From: Mycobacterium kyorinense
GTDB taxonomy: Bacteria > Actinomycetota > Actinomycetes > Mycobacteriales > Mycobacteriaceae
DNA length: 64,000 bases
Assembly (NCBI RefSeq): GCF_002101735.1
Contig: NZ_LQPE01000031.1
Location: 1-64,000, forward strand
Reading direction: 5' to 3'
This document shows, piece after piece, positions 1-9,945 of this stretch (positions are counted from its first letter, which is position 1; each line of letters begins with the position of its first letter). Made by a program: the position numbers and the translations under genes. The notes under the pieces were generated by a model that did not search any database, had not been told where the DNA came from, and was given only the letters and a program-made list of their open reading frames with translations.

Positions 1-214
1 TCCAATTATCCCTTGCAGGACAGGCACTTTCGCTTATCTACACACCGCAACAAGCGACATTCCGCGAAAAATCCGGGCTAGACGGCGATCGCAGGCGCGG
101 CGAAGCCGGGCGCGGCAGGTCGCCGCCAACAGGCGTCGGCGACCATCAGCAGACGCAGAATCGCACAGGTCCGCCCAACAAAATGCGATTCTGTGTCTGT
201 TCGGCAGAAGACGG

Positions 215-1813
215 TTACAGTTCGCCGGCGTCGAGGGCCTGCTGGACTTCCTGGGCGTGCGCCACCTGCTTGGCGCTGTAACCGATCAGCAGCGACACCC
301 CGCCGACGAGGATGGCCACGCCGGCCACCCACAGCAGCCCGTAGGTGTAGCCGTGGTCCAGCGCGTGCAGCTGGGCGGCGTTCATGTCCTTCACCGGGCC
401 GTTGATGCCGCCCAGGTACAGCGTGCGCGACGTGATCACGGCCTGGATGATGGCCAGCACCACCGGCCCGCCCAGGTTCTGCAGCATCAGCGCGATCGCC
501 GAGGTCGGGCCGATCCGGTCGAACCCGACGCCCGCGATGGCCGACAGCGCCAGCGGGACGATGATCATGCCGATGCCGATGCCGCCGACCACGACCGGCA
601 TCACCAGGTTCGGGAAGTACGGGATGCTGGCGTTGAGCGTCGAGCCGTACAGCATGGCGCCCAGCACCAGGATGCCGCCGGTGATCACGACGACCCGCGG
701 TGGGAACCACGACACCAGCTGCGAGGCCGCGCCCAGGCCGATGCCCATCGCGATGGCGAACGGGATGAAGCCGACGCCGGCGCGCAGCGCGCTGTAGCCC
801 ATGATGTCCTGCACGTACAGCCCGATCAGCACCGTCAGGGTGAACAGCACGCCGCCGCCCAGGAACATGGCCGCGAACGTGGCCAGCCGGTTGCGGTCGA
901 AGAACAGGTCGAACGGCACGACGGGGTTCTCGGCGGAGCGCTCCACGACGGCGAACGCCACAAACGCGGCCAGTGCCACCAGGCCCGAACCGATCGTGGT
1001 GACCGAGATCCAGCCCTTCTCCGGCCCCATCGAGAAGGCGAACACCGCAGCCGTGCACGCCAACGTGGCCAGCACGGCGCCGGTGGCGTCCAGCTTCATC
1101 CGCTCCTTGACGGTTTCCCGCAGCGTGGTGCGCGCCAGGTAGATCATCACCAGCCCGATCGGCACGTTCACCAGGAACGCCAGCCGCCAGGACACCTCGG
1201 TCAGCGCGCCGCCGACCACCAGGCCCATCACCGAGCCGACGCCCGTCATCGCGCCGAACACCGCGGTCGCGGCGTTGCGGGCCGGGCCCTTCGGGAAGGT
1301 GGTCGCCACCAGCGCAAGAGCGGTCGGCGAGGCGATCGCCGCGCCGATACCTTGCGCCAGCCGCGCGATCACCAGGGTGGCCTCGTCCCAGGCGATCCCG
1401 CACAGTGCGGAGGCGATCGTGAACAGCGCGACGCCGACGATGAACGTGCGCTTACGGCCGATGGTGTCGCCGAGCCGGCCGCCGAGCAGCATCAACCCGC
1501 CGAAGGTCAGCACGTAGGCGGTGATCACCCAGCTGCGCCCGGCGTCGGACAGGCTGAGCTCGTTTTGGATCTTCGGCAGCGCGACGATGGCGATGGTGCC
1601 GTCCATCGTCGCCATCAGCTGCATGCCGGCGATGGCGATCACCGCGGCGAAGAACCGGCGCGACGGGCGCCATTCCGGCAAATACTTGCTGAAACGGCCT
1701 AACACCGTTTGCGGCGGTGTGGGAGTAGGTATGGAAGGCATCGGGACCGCTCGTTCGGGGCGTTCGACCGTCCAGGTGTGGACAGCCTGCTCTGCGTCAT
1801 TAAGAGCCGTCAT
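215..1813 (-). CDS. efpA: EfpA-type MFS multidrug efflux transporter
   Basis: Proton-driven drug exporter of the EmrB/QacA (DHA2, 14-helix) major facilitator group in the inner membrane. The 532-residue length matches the M. tuberculosis protein (about 530). The N-terminal 50 residues are cytoplasmic, then helix 1 carries the family motif with an Asp in MATMDGTIAIVALP. The loop 2-3 signature GGRLGDTIGRKR and the antiporter motif C region near GVGSVMGLVVGG are both visible. The start sits only 33 bp downstream of the cysG stop, and that gap is unusually AT-rich, so efpA may have its own promoter inside or just after cysG. In M. tuberculosis this is the Rv2846c position. Confident by near-identity over long stretches to the known protein. 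Confidence 0.97.
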   Translation of the reverse strand: MTALNDAEQAVHTWTVERPERAVPMPSIPTPTPPQTVLGRFSKYLPEWRPSRRFFAAVIAIAGMQLMATMDGTIAIVALPKIQNELSLSDAGRSWVITAYVLTFGGLMLLGGRLGDTIGRKRTFIVGVALFTIASALCGIAWDEATLVIARLAQGIGAAIASPTALALVATTFPKGPARNAATAVFGAMTGVGSVMGLVVGGALTEVSWRLAFLVNVPIGLVMIYLARTTLRETVKERMKLDATGAVLATLACTAAVFAFSMGPEKGWISVTTIGSGLVALAAFVAFAVVERSAENPVVPFDLFFDRNRLATFAAMFLGGGVLFTLTVLIGLYVQDIMGYSALRAGVGFIPFAIAMGIGLGAASQLVSWFPPRVVVITGGILVLGAMLYGSTLNASIPYFPNLVMPVVVGGIGIGMIIVPLALSAIAGVGFDRIGPTSAIALMLQNLGGPVVLAIIQAVITSRTLYLGGINGPVKDMNAAQLHALDHGYTYGLLWVAGVAILVGGVSLLIGYSAKQVAHAQEVQQALDAGEL

Positions 1814-1846
1814 AAGGGGCTACCCTACAGTAATCTTAATATTCGC

Positions 1847-3052
1847 TTAAGTGCCGAACGCGGCGACGGCGCCGATAACGATGATCGCCGGAGGTCGGAT
1901 ACCTTCCGCCCGAATCTTTTGCGGCGCGTCGCCGAGCGTCGCCCGCAACGTGCGTTCGGCGGCCGTCGTGCCGTGCTCCACCACCAACACCGGCGTTTCC
2001 GCAGGTCGGCCGCCTTTGCGCAGGGCTTCGGTGAAAAGTTCGATGCGCTCGACGGCCATCAGCAAAACGATCGTGCCGGATAACGCCGCCAATGCGTCCC
2101 AATTCACTAACGATTCGGGCTCCCCGGGCGCAATATGCCCGCTGACCACCACGAATTCGTGGTTGACGGCGCGATGAGTGACCGGCACGCCCACCGATGC
2201 GGGCACCGCTATGGCACTCGTCACACCGGGCACGACGGTCACCGGAATGCCGGCATCGGCACAGGCCAGTACTTCCTCGTAGCCGCGGGCGAAGACGAAC
2301 GGATCGCCTCCTTTGAGGCGCACCACGAATTGCCCGGCCTTCGCCCGCTCGATCATCACCGCGTTGATGGCGTCCTGGGCCATCGCGCGCCCGTACGGGA
2401 TCTTGGCGGCGTCGATCACCTCGACGTGCGGGGGCAACTCGGCGAGCAGTTCGGGTGGCGCCAGTCGGTCGGCGACAACGACGTCGGCCTGGGTGAGCAA
2501 TCGGCGGCCGCGCACGGTGATCAGTTCCGGGTCGCCCGGGCCGCCGCCGACCAGCGCCACCCCACCGCGCACGACGTCGTCGCTCGCAAAGCTTTCCGGG
2601 GTGATCAGTCCTTGCTGCAATGCCTCGCGGATGGCCGAGCGAATTGCCGCCGAGCGGCGGTGCTCGCCGCCGGCCAGCACGCCCACCGACAATCCGGCGT
2701 AGTCGAACGTCGCCGGGGTGACGGCGCTGCCCTCGACGGCGATGTCGGCGCGTACGCAGAAGATTCGCCGACGGTCGGCTTCGGCGACCACCGCGGCGTT
2801 CACCTGCGGGTCGTCGGTGGCTGCGATCGCATACCAGGCGCCGTCGAGGTCGCCGTCGCGATACTCGCGCAGCGACAACCGGATTCGGCTCATCGCCTCG
2901 ACGGCGCGGGTGGCCGAGCGGGTGATGACGTGCACGTCGGCGCCGCTGGCGACCAGCAGCGGCAGCCGGCGTTGCGCGACGGTGCCGCCGCCCACCACGA
3001 CGACCTTCTTGCCGGTCAGCCGCAGCCCGGCCAGGTAGGCGTTCTCGGTCAC
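1847..3052 (-). CDS. cysG: CysG siroheme synthase (dehydrogenase/ferrochelatase plus uroporphyrinogen-III methyltransferase)
   Basis: Multifunctional siroheme enzyme. Residues 1 to about 145 are the precorrin-2 dehydrogenase/sirohydrochlorin ferrochelatase half, with the NAD-binding GGGTVAQRRLPLL motif. Residues about 160-400 are the SAM-dependent uroporphyrinogen-III methyltransferase half, with VALVGGGPGDPELIT and RLKGGDPFVFARG. The 401-residue length is normal for the mycobacterial enzyme. It starts with GTG, which overlaps the cobB stop (GTGA), so the two are translationally coupled. It supplies siroheme for sulfite and nitrite reductases and precorrin-2 for the corrin pathway encoded just upstream. 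Confidence 0.96.
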   Translation of the reverse strand: MTENAYLAGLRLTGKKVVVVGGGTVAQRRLPLLVASGADVHVITRSATRAVEAMSRIRLSLREYRDGDLDGAWYAIAATDDPQVNAAVVAEADRRRIFCVRADIAVEGSAVTPATFDYAGLSVGVLAGGEHRRSAAIRSAIREALQQGLITPESFASDDVVRGGVALVGGGPGDPELITVRGRRLLTQADVVVADRLAPPELLAELPPHVEVIDAAKIPYGRAMAQDAINAVMIERAKAGQFVVRLKGGDPFVFARGYEEVLACADAGIPVTVVPGVTSAIAVPASVGVPVTHRAVNHEFVVVSGHIAPGEPESLVNWDALAALSGTIVLLMAVERIELFTEALRKGGRPAETPVLVVEHGTTAAERTLRATLGDAPQKIRAEGIRPPAIIVIGAVAAFGT

Positions 3053-4413
3053 CGGCTTACTCTAGAGGCCGCGGCATGCGAGACGAAGCGTGCCACCGCA
3101 TCCGGCGCGGCCGCGGGATGGGTATGCAGGTATGCCGCGTGCACGCCGTCGTGCACCGCCCCGTCGCGGGCGGGTGTGCCGTGTCCGCGGTAAATCCACG
3201 CCGGGTCGTAGTGTGTGCTGAAAGTGACTGTGGTGCGGTGGAATTCGTGTCCCACGATTCGTTCGCCTGCCCTGTACAGGGGCGAGTCGGCACCTGCGAC
3301 CGCATCGCGATAGCCCAATGTCAGGTGCTCGGTGAACCGCGCCGACCCGGCCAGCACGTCGCACATCGGGTATCCGTCGAGTTCGGACACCAAGTACACC
3401 AGCCCGGCGCATTCGGCGTGCACCGGTGCGCCGGCCGCGACAAGTGCCTTGATCTGCCGACGGGCAATCTCGTTGCCGGACAGTTCCGCGGTGAACTGCT
3501 CGGGGAAACCGCCGGGCACCAGCACGGCGTCGGCTTTGTCGGGCAGCGGGTCGACGAGCGGGTCGAATTCGGCCACCTCCGCCCCGGCCGCTCGCAGCAA
3601 CTCCGCGTGTTCGGCGTAGCCGAAAGTGAACGCCCGTCCACCGGCCAGGGCCACCGTGACGCCGGGGGCCGCGCCGATTTCGGCCGCGGGATCCCATGGC
3701 GCGTCGCTGACCCGGCTTCCGGCTGCGGCGAATACGGCGCCGACGTCGACGTGGCGAGCGACCAGCTCCGTCATCGCATCGACCGCGTGTCGGGCCCGGC
3801 GGCCGTACTCGACCGCTGTCACCAAGCCCAGATACCTTGTGGGCACTTCGATTTCGTCGCTGCGTGGAATGGCGCCCAGGACCGGGATGCCCGCGTGCTC
3901 GCAGGCCTGGCGCAGCACCTGTTCGTGTCTGGGCGAACCGACCCGGTTGAGAATGACACCGGCGATACGGGTCTGGTGGTCGAACGTCGAAAAGCCGTGC
4001 AGTAGTGCGGCAATGCTTTGGCTCTGCCCGCGGGCATCGACGACCAGGACGACCGGGACGCCCAGCAGGGCGGCGACGTGTGCGGTGGATCCCGATGCCG
4101 GGATGGCTGCAGCGGGGTCGATGCGGCCGTCGAAAAGCCCCATCACACCTTCGATCACGGCGACGTCGGCACCGGCGGCGCCGTGTGCGTACAACGGGCC
4201 GACGAGGTGTTCGCCCACCAGGACCGGGTCGAGGTTGCGGCCGGTGCGGCCGGCGGCCAACGTGTGATAGCCGGGGTCGATGAAGTCCGGGCCGACCTTG
4301 AACGACGCGACGGCGTGGCCGGCTTGCCGCAGTGCACCGATCAAACCCGTTGCGACCGTGGTCTTTCCGCTGCCCGAGGCAGGCGCGGCGATGACGACCG
4401 CGGGCGTGCTCAT
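3049..4413 (-). CDS. cobB: CobB hydrogenobyrinic/cobyrinic acid a,c-diamide synthase
   Basis: Glutamine-dependent, ATP-dependent amidation of the a and c side chains of (hydrogeno)byrinic acid in aerobic cobalamin synthesis. The N-terminal half is a dethiobiotin-synthetase-like P-loop domain (APASGSGKTTVATGL at residues 8-22). The C-terminal half is a class-I-like glutamine amidotransferase with the nucleophile Cys in HAECAGLVYL. An in-frame start exists 129 bases further upstream, but I chose the ATG at 4413. The protein then begins just before the P-loop as in homologues (454 residues), a purine-rich AAAAGGGGA ribosome site lies just upstream, and the extra N-terminus would be encoded inside a long hairpin. 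It overlaps cysG by four bases. Confidence 0.95.
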   Translation of the reverse strand: MSTPAVVIAAPASGSGKTTVATGLIGALRQAGHAVASFKVGPDFIDPGYHTLAAGRTGRNLDPVLVGEHLVGPLYAHGAAGADVAVIEGVMGLFDGRIDPAAAIPASGSTAHVAALLGVPVVLVVDARGQSQSIAALLHGFSTFDHQTRIAGVILNRVGSPRHEQVLRQACEHAGIPVLGAIPRSDEIEVPTRYLGLVTAVEYGRRARHAVDAMTELVARHVDVGAVFAAAGSRVSDAPWDPAAEIGAAPGVTVALAGGRAFTFGYAEHAELLRAAGAEVAEFDPLVDPLPDKADAVLVPGGFPEQFTAELSGNEIARRQIKALVAAGAPVHAECAGLVYLVSELDGYPMCDVLAGSARFTEHLTLGYRDAVAGADSPLYRAGERIVGHEFHRTTVTFSTHYDPAWIYRGHGTPARDGAVHDGVHAAYLHTHPAAAPDAVARFVSHAAASRVSR

Positions 4414-4427
4414 GGTGTCCCCTTTTG

Positions 4428-4491
4428 CCGCGAGCGTGCGTGTCCCCGGCTCTCGACACGGCGTGTCGGCCGGGGACACGCACGCTCGCGG
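4428..4491. repeat. Long inverted repeat (23-bp perfect arms) between cobO and cobB
   Basis: Arms at 4428-4450 and 4469-4491 are perfectly complementary over 23 bp. Pairing extends outward to about 30 bp with two mismatches. The 18-nt loop (4451-4468) contains another 6-bp stem (CGACAC/GTGTCG). In the minus-strand mRNA the hairpin lies between the cobO stop and the cobB ribosome-binding site. It could attenuate, stabilise or process the transcript. It also resembles a dispersed intergenic palindrome type, which only a genome-wide copy search could show. Confidence 0.85.
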
Positions 4492-4504
4492 GGAAAGGGT
4501 GGCA

Positions 4505-5119
4505 TCACCACTCGATGCCCTTTTGGCCCTTGCGCCCGACATCCATCGGGTGCTTGACCTTGGTCATCTCGGTGACCAGGTCGGCGGCGTCGACCAGCCG
4601 CGGCGGGGCATCGCGTCCGGTGATCACCACATGCTGGCTGCCGGGGCGGGCCAGCAGGGTGTCCACCACCTCGTCGACGTCGACCCAGCCCCACTTGAGT
4701 GGATAGGTGAACTCGTCGAGCACGTAGAAGTCGTGACGCTGGTCGGCCAGCCGCCGCGCGATCTCGGCCCACCCGTCGGCGGCTGCCGCCGCGTGATCGT
4801 CGTCGCTGCCGGCCTTGCGCGACCACGACCAGCCGGCGCCCATCTTGTGCCATTCGACCGCTCCGCCGACGCCGTGCTCGTCGTGCAGGCGGCCGAGCTG
4901 CCGAAATGCCGCCTCTTCGCCGACCTTCCATTTGGCGCTCTTGACGAATTGGAACACCGCGACGTTCATGCCGGAATTCCACGCCCGCAACGCCATGCCG
5001 AAGGCGGCCGTCGACTTCCCCTTGCCCGGTCCGGTGTGGACCGCCAGCACCGGTGTGTTGCGCCGGGCCTTGGTGGTCAGCCCGTCGTCGGGAACCTGCA
5101 ATGGACGGCCTTGGGGCAT
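4505..5119 (-). CDS. cobO: CobO cob(I)yrinic acid a,c-diamide adenosyltransferase
   Basis: Transfers the 5'-deoxyadenosyl group of ATP to the corrinoid cobalt (CobA/BtuR/CobO family, cytoplasmic). The P-loop GPGKGKSTAAFG lies near residues 31-42. The conserved FVKSAKWKVGEE segment and the DEFTYPLKWGW segment (a Walker B-like Asp-Glu) are present. The 204-residue length is typical. It follows the chelatase gene by 20 bp and precedes cobB across the long hairpin, giving the same gene order as in M. tuberculosis (Rv2849c). Confidence 0.96.
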   Translation of the reverse strand: MPQGRPLQVPDDGLTTKARRNTPVLAVHTGPGKGKSTAAFGMALRAWNSGMNVAVFQFVKSAKWKVGEEAAFRQLGRLHDEHGVGGAVEWHKMGAGWSWSRKAGSDDDHAAAAADGWAEIARRLADQRHDFYVLDEFTYPLKWGWVDVDEVVDTLLARPGSQHVVITGRDAPPRLVDAADLVTEMTKVKHPMDVGRKGQKGIEW

Positions 5120-5139
5120 AAGCGGTTACCTTCCGGTGC

Positions 5140-6957
5140 TCAGGCTGCGCCGCGCACGGCCCGGGTCAGATAGTCGGCCCGCAGCTGCTCGAGCCGCACC
5201 GCCGTGGATCCGAGCTGACGGGCCAGCTGCTCGGCCAACCCCAGCCGGACAAACGAGGTCTCGCAGTCCACCACCACCGAGGCCGCGCCCTCGGCGACGA
5301 GCAGAGCCGCCGCGGTCCGGCTGCGCCCCAACGGATCCGGCCCCGCGGTGGCCCGGCCGTCGGTGAGCACCACCACCAGCGGACGACGCGACCGGTCCCG
5401 CACCTTCTCCCGCAGCACCAGTTCGCGGGCGGCCAGCAGTCCTTCCGCGAGAGGCGTTTTGCCGCCGGTGTCGAACCGGGACAGTCGCCGTCCCGCGATG
5501 TGCGCCGACGACGTCGGCGGCAGCAACAGTCGTGCCCCGTCGTGGCGGAAGGTGATGACCGCGACCTTGTCGCGGCGCTGATACGCGTCGCGCAGCAGCG
5601 AGAGCGTCGCGCCGCTGACCGCGGCCATCCGGTCTCGCGCCGCCATCGAGCCGGAGGCGTCGACGACGAAGATCACCAGGTTGCTTTCCCGGCCCTCGCG
5701 CACTGCACGGCGAACATCGCTGGGCTGCAGGCGAATTCGGCCTGCCACGTCGGTGTGCTCGGCGGCGGCCAGCACGCTGGCGAACAGGTGCAGCCCGTGA
5801 CCGTCCGTGTCGCTGGACGCCACCACGGCGCCGGTGGCGTTGCGGGCCCGCGATCGGCGGCCCGGTGCGCCTTCGCCGACGCCGGGGACGGTCAGCGCCC
5901 GGGTGCGGAACGTTGCCGACGGCGGCGCACTAGGTTTGGTGGTCGGCCGGCTTGGTGACGAATTCGGTTGTGGCGATGAGTCATTGGCACTCTGGCCACC
6001 GCCGGGCGGGTCCGGATCCGGCTCTGGCTCGGGGTCGGCTTGTCGGGCTTGTTCCAGTGCCTCGTCGAGCTGGTTGCGGTCGATGCCCGGCTCGTCGAAC
6101 GGGTCGCGGCGGCGCCGGTGCGGCAACGCCAGCTCGGCGGCCACCCGGATGTCTTGCTCGTCGACGGTGTCGTTGCCGCGCCAGGCGGCGTGTGCGACCG
6201 CGGTGCGCGCCACCACCAAATCGGCGCGCATCCCATCGACGTCGAACGCCGCACACAACGCCGCAATGCGGCGTAACTCGTTGTCCGGCAACGCGATATC
6301 GTCGACGAGGGCACGCGCCGACGCGATGCGGCGCGCCAGCTCCGCGTCCGCGTCGGCATACCCGGCGGCGAATCCCTCCGGGTCGGCCTCGTAGGCCATC
6401 CGCTGCCGGATCACCTGGACCCGCACGTCGACGTCGCGCGAGGCGTGCACGTCGACGGTGAGGCCGAAGCGGTCCAGCAGCTGGGGACGCAGCTCGCCCT
6501 CCTCCGGGTTCATCGTGCCGATCAGCACGAAGCGGGCCTCGTGGGAATGCGAGATGCCGTCGCGTTCGATGTGCACCCGGCCCATCGCGGCCGCGTCGAG
6601 CAGCAGATCGACCAGATGGTCGTGCAGCAGGTTGACCTCGTCGACGTAGAGCACGCCGCCGTGTGCACGCGCCAGCAGCCCCGGGGAAAACGCGTGCTCG
6701 CCGTCGCGCAACACGCGCTGCAAGTCCAGTGAGCCGATCACCCGGTCTTCGGTGGCGCCGATCGGCAACTCGACCAGCCGGGCGTCTTCGGAGGCGGCCG
6801 ACAGCAGCGCGGCCAGGCCGCGCACCGCCGTCGACTTGGCCGTCCCCTTCTCGCCGCGGATCAACACCCCGCCGATCTCCGGGCGCACCGCACACAGGAT
6901 CAGCGCCAGCCGAAGCTGCTCGTGGCCGACGATCGCGCTGAACGGGTACGGCTTCAC
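5140..6957 (-). CDS. Magnesium-chelatase-like fused AAA+ (ChlI/BchI) and VWA (ChlD) protein
   Basis: Single-chain homologue of the I and D subunits of Mg/Co chelatases (605 residues; M. tuberculosis Rv2850c is similar). The AAA+ domain has Walker [11 protein letters not shown] (about residues 35-44) and a Walker B segment [10 protein letters not shown]. The middle is a Pro/Ser/Asp-rich linker. The C-terminal von Willebrand A domain carries the MIDAS DASGS motif in [15 protein letters not shown]. Its position between cobO and the GNAT gene suggests metal insertion or chaperoning for corrin or nickel, but the metal is not proven. GTG start, four-base overlap with the upstream gene. Confidence 0.9.
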   Translation of the reverse strand: MKPYPFSAIVGHEQLRLALILCAVRPEIGGVLIRGEKGTAKSTAVRGLAALLSAASEDARLVELPIGATEDRVIGSLDLQRVLRDGEHAFSPGLLARAHGGVLYVDEVNLLHDHLVDLLLDAAAMGRVHIERDGISHSHEARFVLIGTMNPEEGELRPQLLDRFGLTVDVHASRDVDVRVQVIRQRMAYEADPEGFAAGYADADAELARRIASARALVDDIALPDNELRRIAALCAAFDVDGMRADLVVARTAVAHAAWRGNDTVDEQDIRVAAELALPHRRRRDPFDEPGIDRNQLDEALEQARQADPEPEPDPDPPGGGQSANDSSPQPNSSPSRPTTKPSAPPSATFRTRALTVPGVGEGAPGRRSRARNATGAVVASSDTDGHGLHLFASVLAAAEHTDVAGRIRLQPSDVRRAVREGRESNLVIFVVDASGSMAARDRMAAVSGATLSLLRDAYQRRDKVAVITFRHDGARLLLPPTSSAHIAGRRLSRFDTGGKTPLAEGLLAARELVLREKVRDRSRRPLVVVLTDGRATAGPDPLGRSRTAAALLVAEGAASVVVDCETSFVRLGLAEQLARQLGSTAVRLEQLRADYLTRAVRGAA

Positions 6958-7424
6958 GGGTGGGCCTCGGCTCCCGTGCCCGGCCGAAGCATCGGCACGT
7001 GCGGGATGCCGTCCTCGACGAAATCGTCACCGTCGCGAACGAAGCCGTGCTGGGCGTACATGTCCGCCAGGTAGGCCTGCGCGTCGATGCGACACGGATA
7101 GTCGCCGACCTCCGCCAGCGCGGCGCGCAGCAGCCGGGTGGTGTGGCCCTGGCCGCGGGCGCGGCGCTTGGTGCACAGCCGTCCGAGGCGAAACGCCTTC
7201 TCGCCGCCGGCGTGTTCTTCCATCAGCCGCAACGTGCAAATCACCTCTCCGTCGGGGGCTTCCAGCCAGAAATGCCGCGTTTCGGCGAGCAGATCGCGGC
7301 CGTCCAGCTCCGGGTACGGGCAGGCCTGCTCCACGACGAACACCTCCACCCGCAGCTTGAGCAGCTCGTAAAGGGTCGGCGCATCAAGGTCTTTGGCCCA
7401 CGCGCGGCGCAGCGACACCGTCAT
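6954..7424 (-). CDS. GNAT-family N-acetyltransferase (ElaA-like)
   Basis: A 156-residue acetyl-CoA-dependent acyltransferase homologous to Rv2851c. The acetyl-CoA pyrophosphate loop appears as [12 protein letters not shown], followed by helix residues TTRLLRAAL. The C-terminal [18 protein letters not shown] segment is typical of the ElaA branch. The real start is the ATG at 7424, which overlaps the mqo stop (ATGA); reading further upstream in this frame runs inside mqo and is spurious. The substrate is unknown. Confidence 0.88.
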   Translation of the reverse strand: MTVSLRRAWAKDLDAPTLYELLKLRVEVFVVEQACPYPELDGRDLLAETRHFWLEAPDGEVICTLRLMEEHAGGEKAFRLGRLCTKRRARGQGHTTRLLRAALAEVGDYPCRIDAQAYLADMYAQHGFVRDGDDFVEDGIPHVPMLRPGTGAEAHP

Positions 7425-8878
7425 AAGCCCAACACCTTGCTGCCCCACGACCACACCTCCTCGAACAGCGCCGGCTCGCGCGACAAACTCGCACCCAGCG
7501 ACGGCACCATCTCTTTCAAAGTCGGCAGCCAGGACTGGTAGCGCTCGGCCAAGCAGCGCTCCAACACCTCCAGCATGGCCGACACGGCCGTCGACGCGCC
7601 CGGCGACGCCCCGAGCAGTCCCGCGATGCTGCCGTCGGCGGAAGTCAGGACCGTGGTGTCGAATTCGAGTCCTCCGCGCCGGATCACCTGCACCCGTTGG
7701 CCGGCCAGCACCAACTCCCAATCGGAATCCATTGCGCTGGGGGCGAATTCGCGCAACACCTCCATGCGGGCGGGGTTCGGCAGGCGCAGCTGGCCGAGCA
7801 GATAGTTCAGCAATCTGCGCTGGCGCACGCCGACGCTCAGCAGCGACACAAGGTTGTCCGGGCGCACCGAGCGCGGGAGATCGGTGACCCGGCCCTGCTT
7901 GAGAAACCGCGGGGACCAGCTGGCGAACGGCCCGAACAGCAGCCAGGACTTGCCGTTGACGACCCGCGCATCCAGATGCGGCGCGGTGATTCCGGGCGCG
8001 CCGGGCGCGGGAAGGCCGTACACCTTGGCCCGGTGCGCACCGACGACGGCGGGATGCCGGCTCCGCAAGAATTGGCCGCCGATCGGGAAACCGCCGAATC
8101 CCCTGACTTCCTTGATGCCAGCGCGCTGCAACAGCCGCAGTGCGTCGCCGCCAGCGCCGACGAACACGAATTTCGCATTCAGCGTGCGGCTTTCGCCGGT
8201 GCGGCGGTTGCGGACCGTCAGCGTCCAGCCGCCGTCGCGCTGACGGTGAAGGTTGCGCACCTCGTGGCCGAACAGCGCGGTGGTGCCGCGCTGCACGCCG
8301 TAGGCGATGAGCTGGCGGGCCAGCACACCGAAGTCGACATCGGTGCCGTCGGCGGCCCAGTTCAGCGCCACCGGCTCGGCGAAGTCGCGCCCGGCCGCCA
8401 TGAACGGCAGCCGGCGCGCGAACTCGTCGGCGCCGGTGACGAATTCGGTGTGAGCGAACAACGGGTTGTCGGCCAGAGCCTCGCGGCGCCGCCGTAGGTA
8501 GTCGACCCGGTGCGCGCCCTGCACGAAGCTGACATGCGGGATCGGGTTGAGGAAGCTCCGCGGCTCGGACAGCATCCCGTTTTCCACCGCGTACGCCCAG
8601 AACTGGCGGGTGACCTGGAACTGCTCGTTGACCCGCACCGCTTTGCCGACGTCGATCGAGCCGTCCGGCCGTTCCGGTGTGTAGAACAACTCGCACAGTC
8701 CGGCGTGCCCGGTGCTGGCGTTGTTCCATGCGGCGCTGCTTTCGGCGGCGGCGCCGTCAAGTCGCTCGACGAGCGTGATGGACCAGTCCGGTTCCAGCCG
8801 CCGCAGCAGCGCACCCAGCGTGGCGCTCATGATGCCCGCACCCACGAGCACGACATCGGTCTTGGCGGTCGTGGTCAT
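7421..8878 (-). CDS. mqo: Malate:quinone oxidoreductase
   Basis: FAD-dependent peripheral membrane enzyme oxidising malate to oxaloacetate and passing electrons to menaquinone. The 485-residue length is typical. The N-terminal dinucleotide-binding motif [13 protein letters not shown] occupies about residues 10-22, followed by the family's [19 protein letters not shown] segment. [13 protein letters not shown] marks the second FAD-contact region. It is the first gene of the minus-strand run that continues into the cobalamin genes. Only 60 bp separates it from the divergent hydrolase gene; M. tuberculosis has a PE_PGRS gene in this gap, which is absent here. Confidence 0.97.
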   Translation of the reverse strand: MTTTAKTDVVLVGAGIMSATLGALLRRLEPDWSITLVERLDGAAAESSAAWNNASTGHAGLCELFYTPERPDGSIDVGKAVRVNEQFQVTRQFWAYAVENGMLSEPRSFLNPIPHVSFVQGAHRVDYLRRRREALADNPLFAHTEFVTGADEFARRLPFMAAGRDFAEPVALNWAADGTDVDFGVLARQLIAYGVQRGTTALFGHEVRNLHRQRDGGWTLTVRNRRTGESRTLNAKFVFVGAGGDALRLLQRAGIKEVRGFGGFPIGGQFLRSRHPAVVGAHRAKVYGLPAPGAPGITAPHLDARVVNGKSWLLFGPFASWSPRFLKQGRVTDLPRSVRPDNLVSLLSVGVRQRRLLNYLLGQLRLPNPARMEVLREFAPSAMDSDWELVLAGQRVQVIRRGGLEFDTTVLTSADGSIAGLLGASPGASTAVSAMLEVLERCLAERYQSWLPTLKEMVPSLGASLSREPALFEEVWSWGSKVLGL

Positions 8879-8938
8879 TGGTCCTCAGGTTATCCCGGCG
8901 GGGTCGGGCGCGATCGAGCACGTTTTAAGCTGGCGAAC

Positions 8939-9943
8939 GTGAGTAGCTGGCAGCGCGATGTCCTGCCCGGTTACTGGCAGCACGCCATCGACCTTGGTCC
9001 GGATCCCGACGGCGAGGGTGAGCTCGTTGCGACCCTGGTGCGCCGCGGCGACGCCGCGCCCGCGCCGCACGCCGTACTGGCCGTGCACGGCTACACCGAC
9101 TACTTCTTCCACACCGCGCTGGCCGACCATTTTGCGGACCGCGGATTCGCCTTCTACGCGCTGGACCTGCAGAAATGCGGCCGCTCGCGACGGGCCGGCC
9201 AAACCCCGCACTTCACCACCGACCTGGCCCGCTACGACGCCGAACTCGACTACGCGCTGCGCGTCATCGGCGAGCAGACCGAATCGGCCCGGGTGCTGGC
9301 CTACGGCCATTCGACCGGCGGGTTGATCGTGCCGCTGTGGCTGGACCGGCTGCGACGCCGCGGCGTCATCGGGCAGGCAGGTGTCGGCGGCCTGGTACTC
9401 AACAGTCCGCTGCTGGACCTGCCCGGGCCGGCGGTGCTGCGCTGGTCACTGACCTCCGCACTGATCGCCGCCACTGCGCGGGTCGCCAAGTGGCGGGTGG
9501 CCCGGGCACCCGGCCCCGGCGGCTACGGGGCGAGCCTGCACCGCGACTACCACGGGGAGTTCGAGTACGACCTGGCATGGAAGCCGCTGGGCGGCTTCCC
9601 GATCACCTTCGGCTGGCTGCACGCCGTTCGGCGGGGCCAGGCCCGGCTGCACCGCGGGCTCGACGTGGGTGTGCCCAACCTGATTCTGCGGTCGGATCAC
9701 AGCGTGGCCGAGGACGCCGATTCGGTCGAACTGCAATGCGGCGACGCGGTTCTCGACGTCACCCAGATCGCCCGGTGGGCCGGCTGCATCGGCAACCGCT
9801 CCACCGTCGTCCCCATCGAAGACGCCAAGCACGACGTGTTCCTGTCAATGCCAGAGCCCAGGAAAGCCGCCTACCACCAGCTGGACGTCTGGCTGGACGA
9901 CTACCTCGGCGCCACCCAACCCGTACCGTCGCCGAATGGATGA
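8939..9943 (+). CDS. Alpha/beta-hydrolase (serine hydrolase, lysophospholipase-like; Rv2854 homologue)
   Basis: A 334-residue hydrolase of unknown substrate. The oxyanion region is VHGYTDYFFH, and the nucleophile elbow is GHSTGG with Ser near residue 124. A late His occurs in DAKHDVFLS and a candidate acid in ILRSDHSVAED, so the triad appears complete. The GTG start at 8939 is chosen because the reading frame upstream runs antisense into mqo and homologues begin here (SSWQRDVLPGYW). Its stop overlaps a possible ATG of mtr, so the two are probably co-transcribed. Confidence 0.85.
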   Translation: MSSWQRDVLPGYWQHAIDLGPDPDGEGELVATLVRRGDAAPAPHAVLAVHGYTDYFFHTALADHFADRGFAFYALDLQKCGRSRRAGQTPHFTTDLARYDAELDYALRVIGEQTESARVLAYGHSTGGLIVPLWLDRLRRRGVIGQAGVGGLVLNSPLLDLPGPAVLRWSLTSALIAATARVAKWRVARAPGPGGYGASLHRDYHGEFEYDLAWKPLGGFPITFGWLHAVRRGQARLHRGLDVGVPNLILRSDHSVAEDADSVELQCGDAVLDVTQIARWAGCIGNRSTVVPIEDAKHDVFLSMPEPRKAAYHQLDVWLDDYLGATQPVPSPNG

Positions 9944-9945
9944 AG

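Noticed and set aside
78..1403. Long Arg/Gly-rich open frame antisense-like to efpA
   Set aside because: It overlaps efpA in another frame of the same strand, has the low-complexity composition typical of shifted high-GC codons and matches no family.
4428..4491. Cobalamin riboswitch before cobB
   Set aside because: The element is a simple long hairpin without the conserved B12-box segments or the multi-stem layout.
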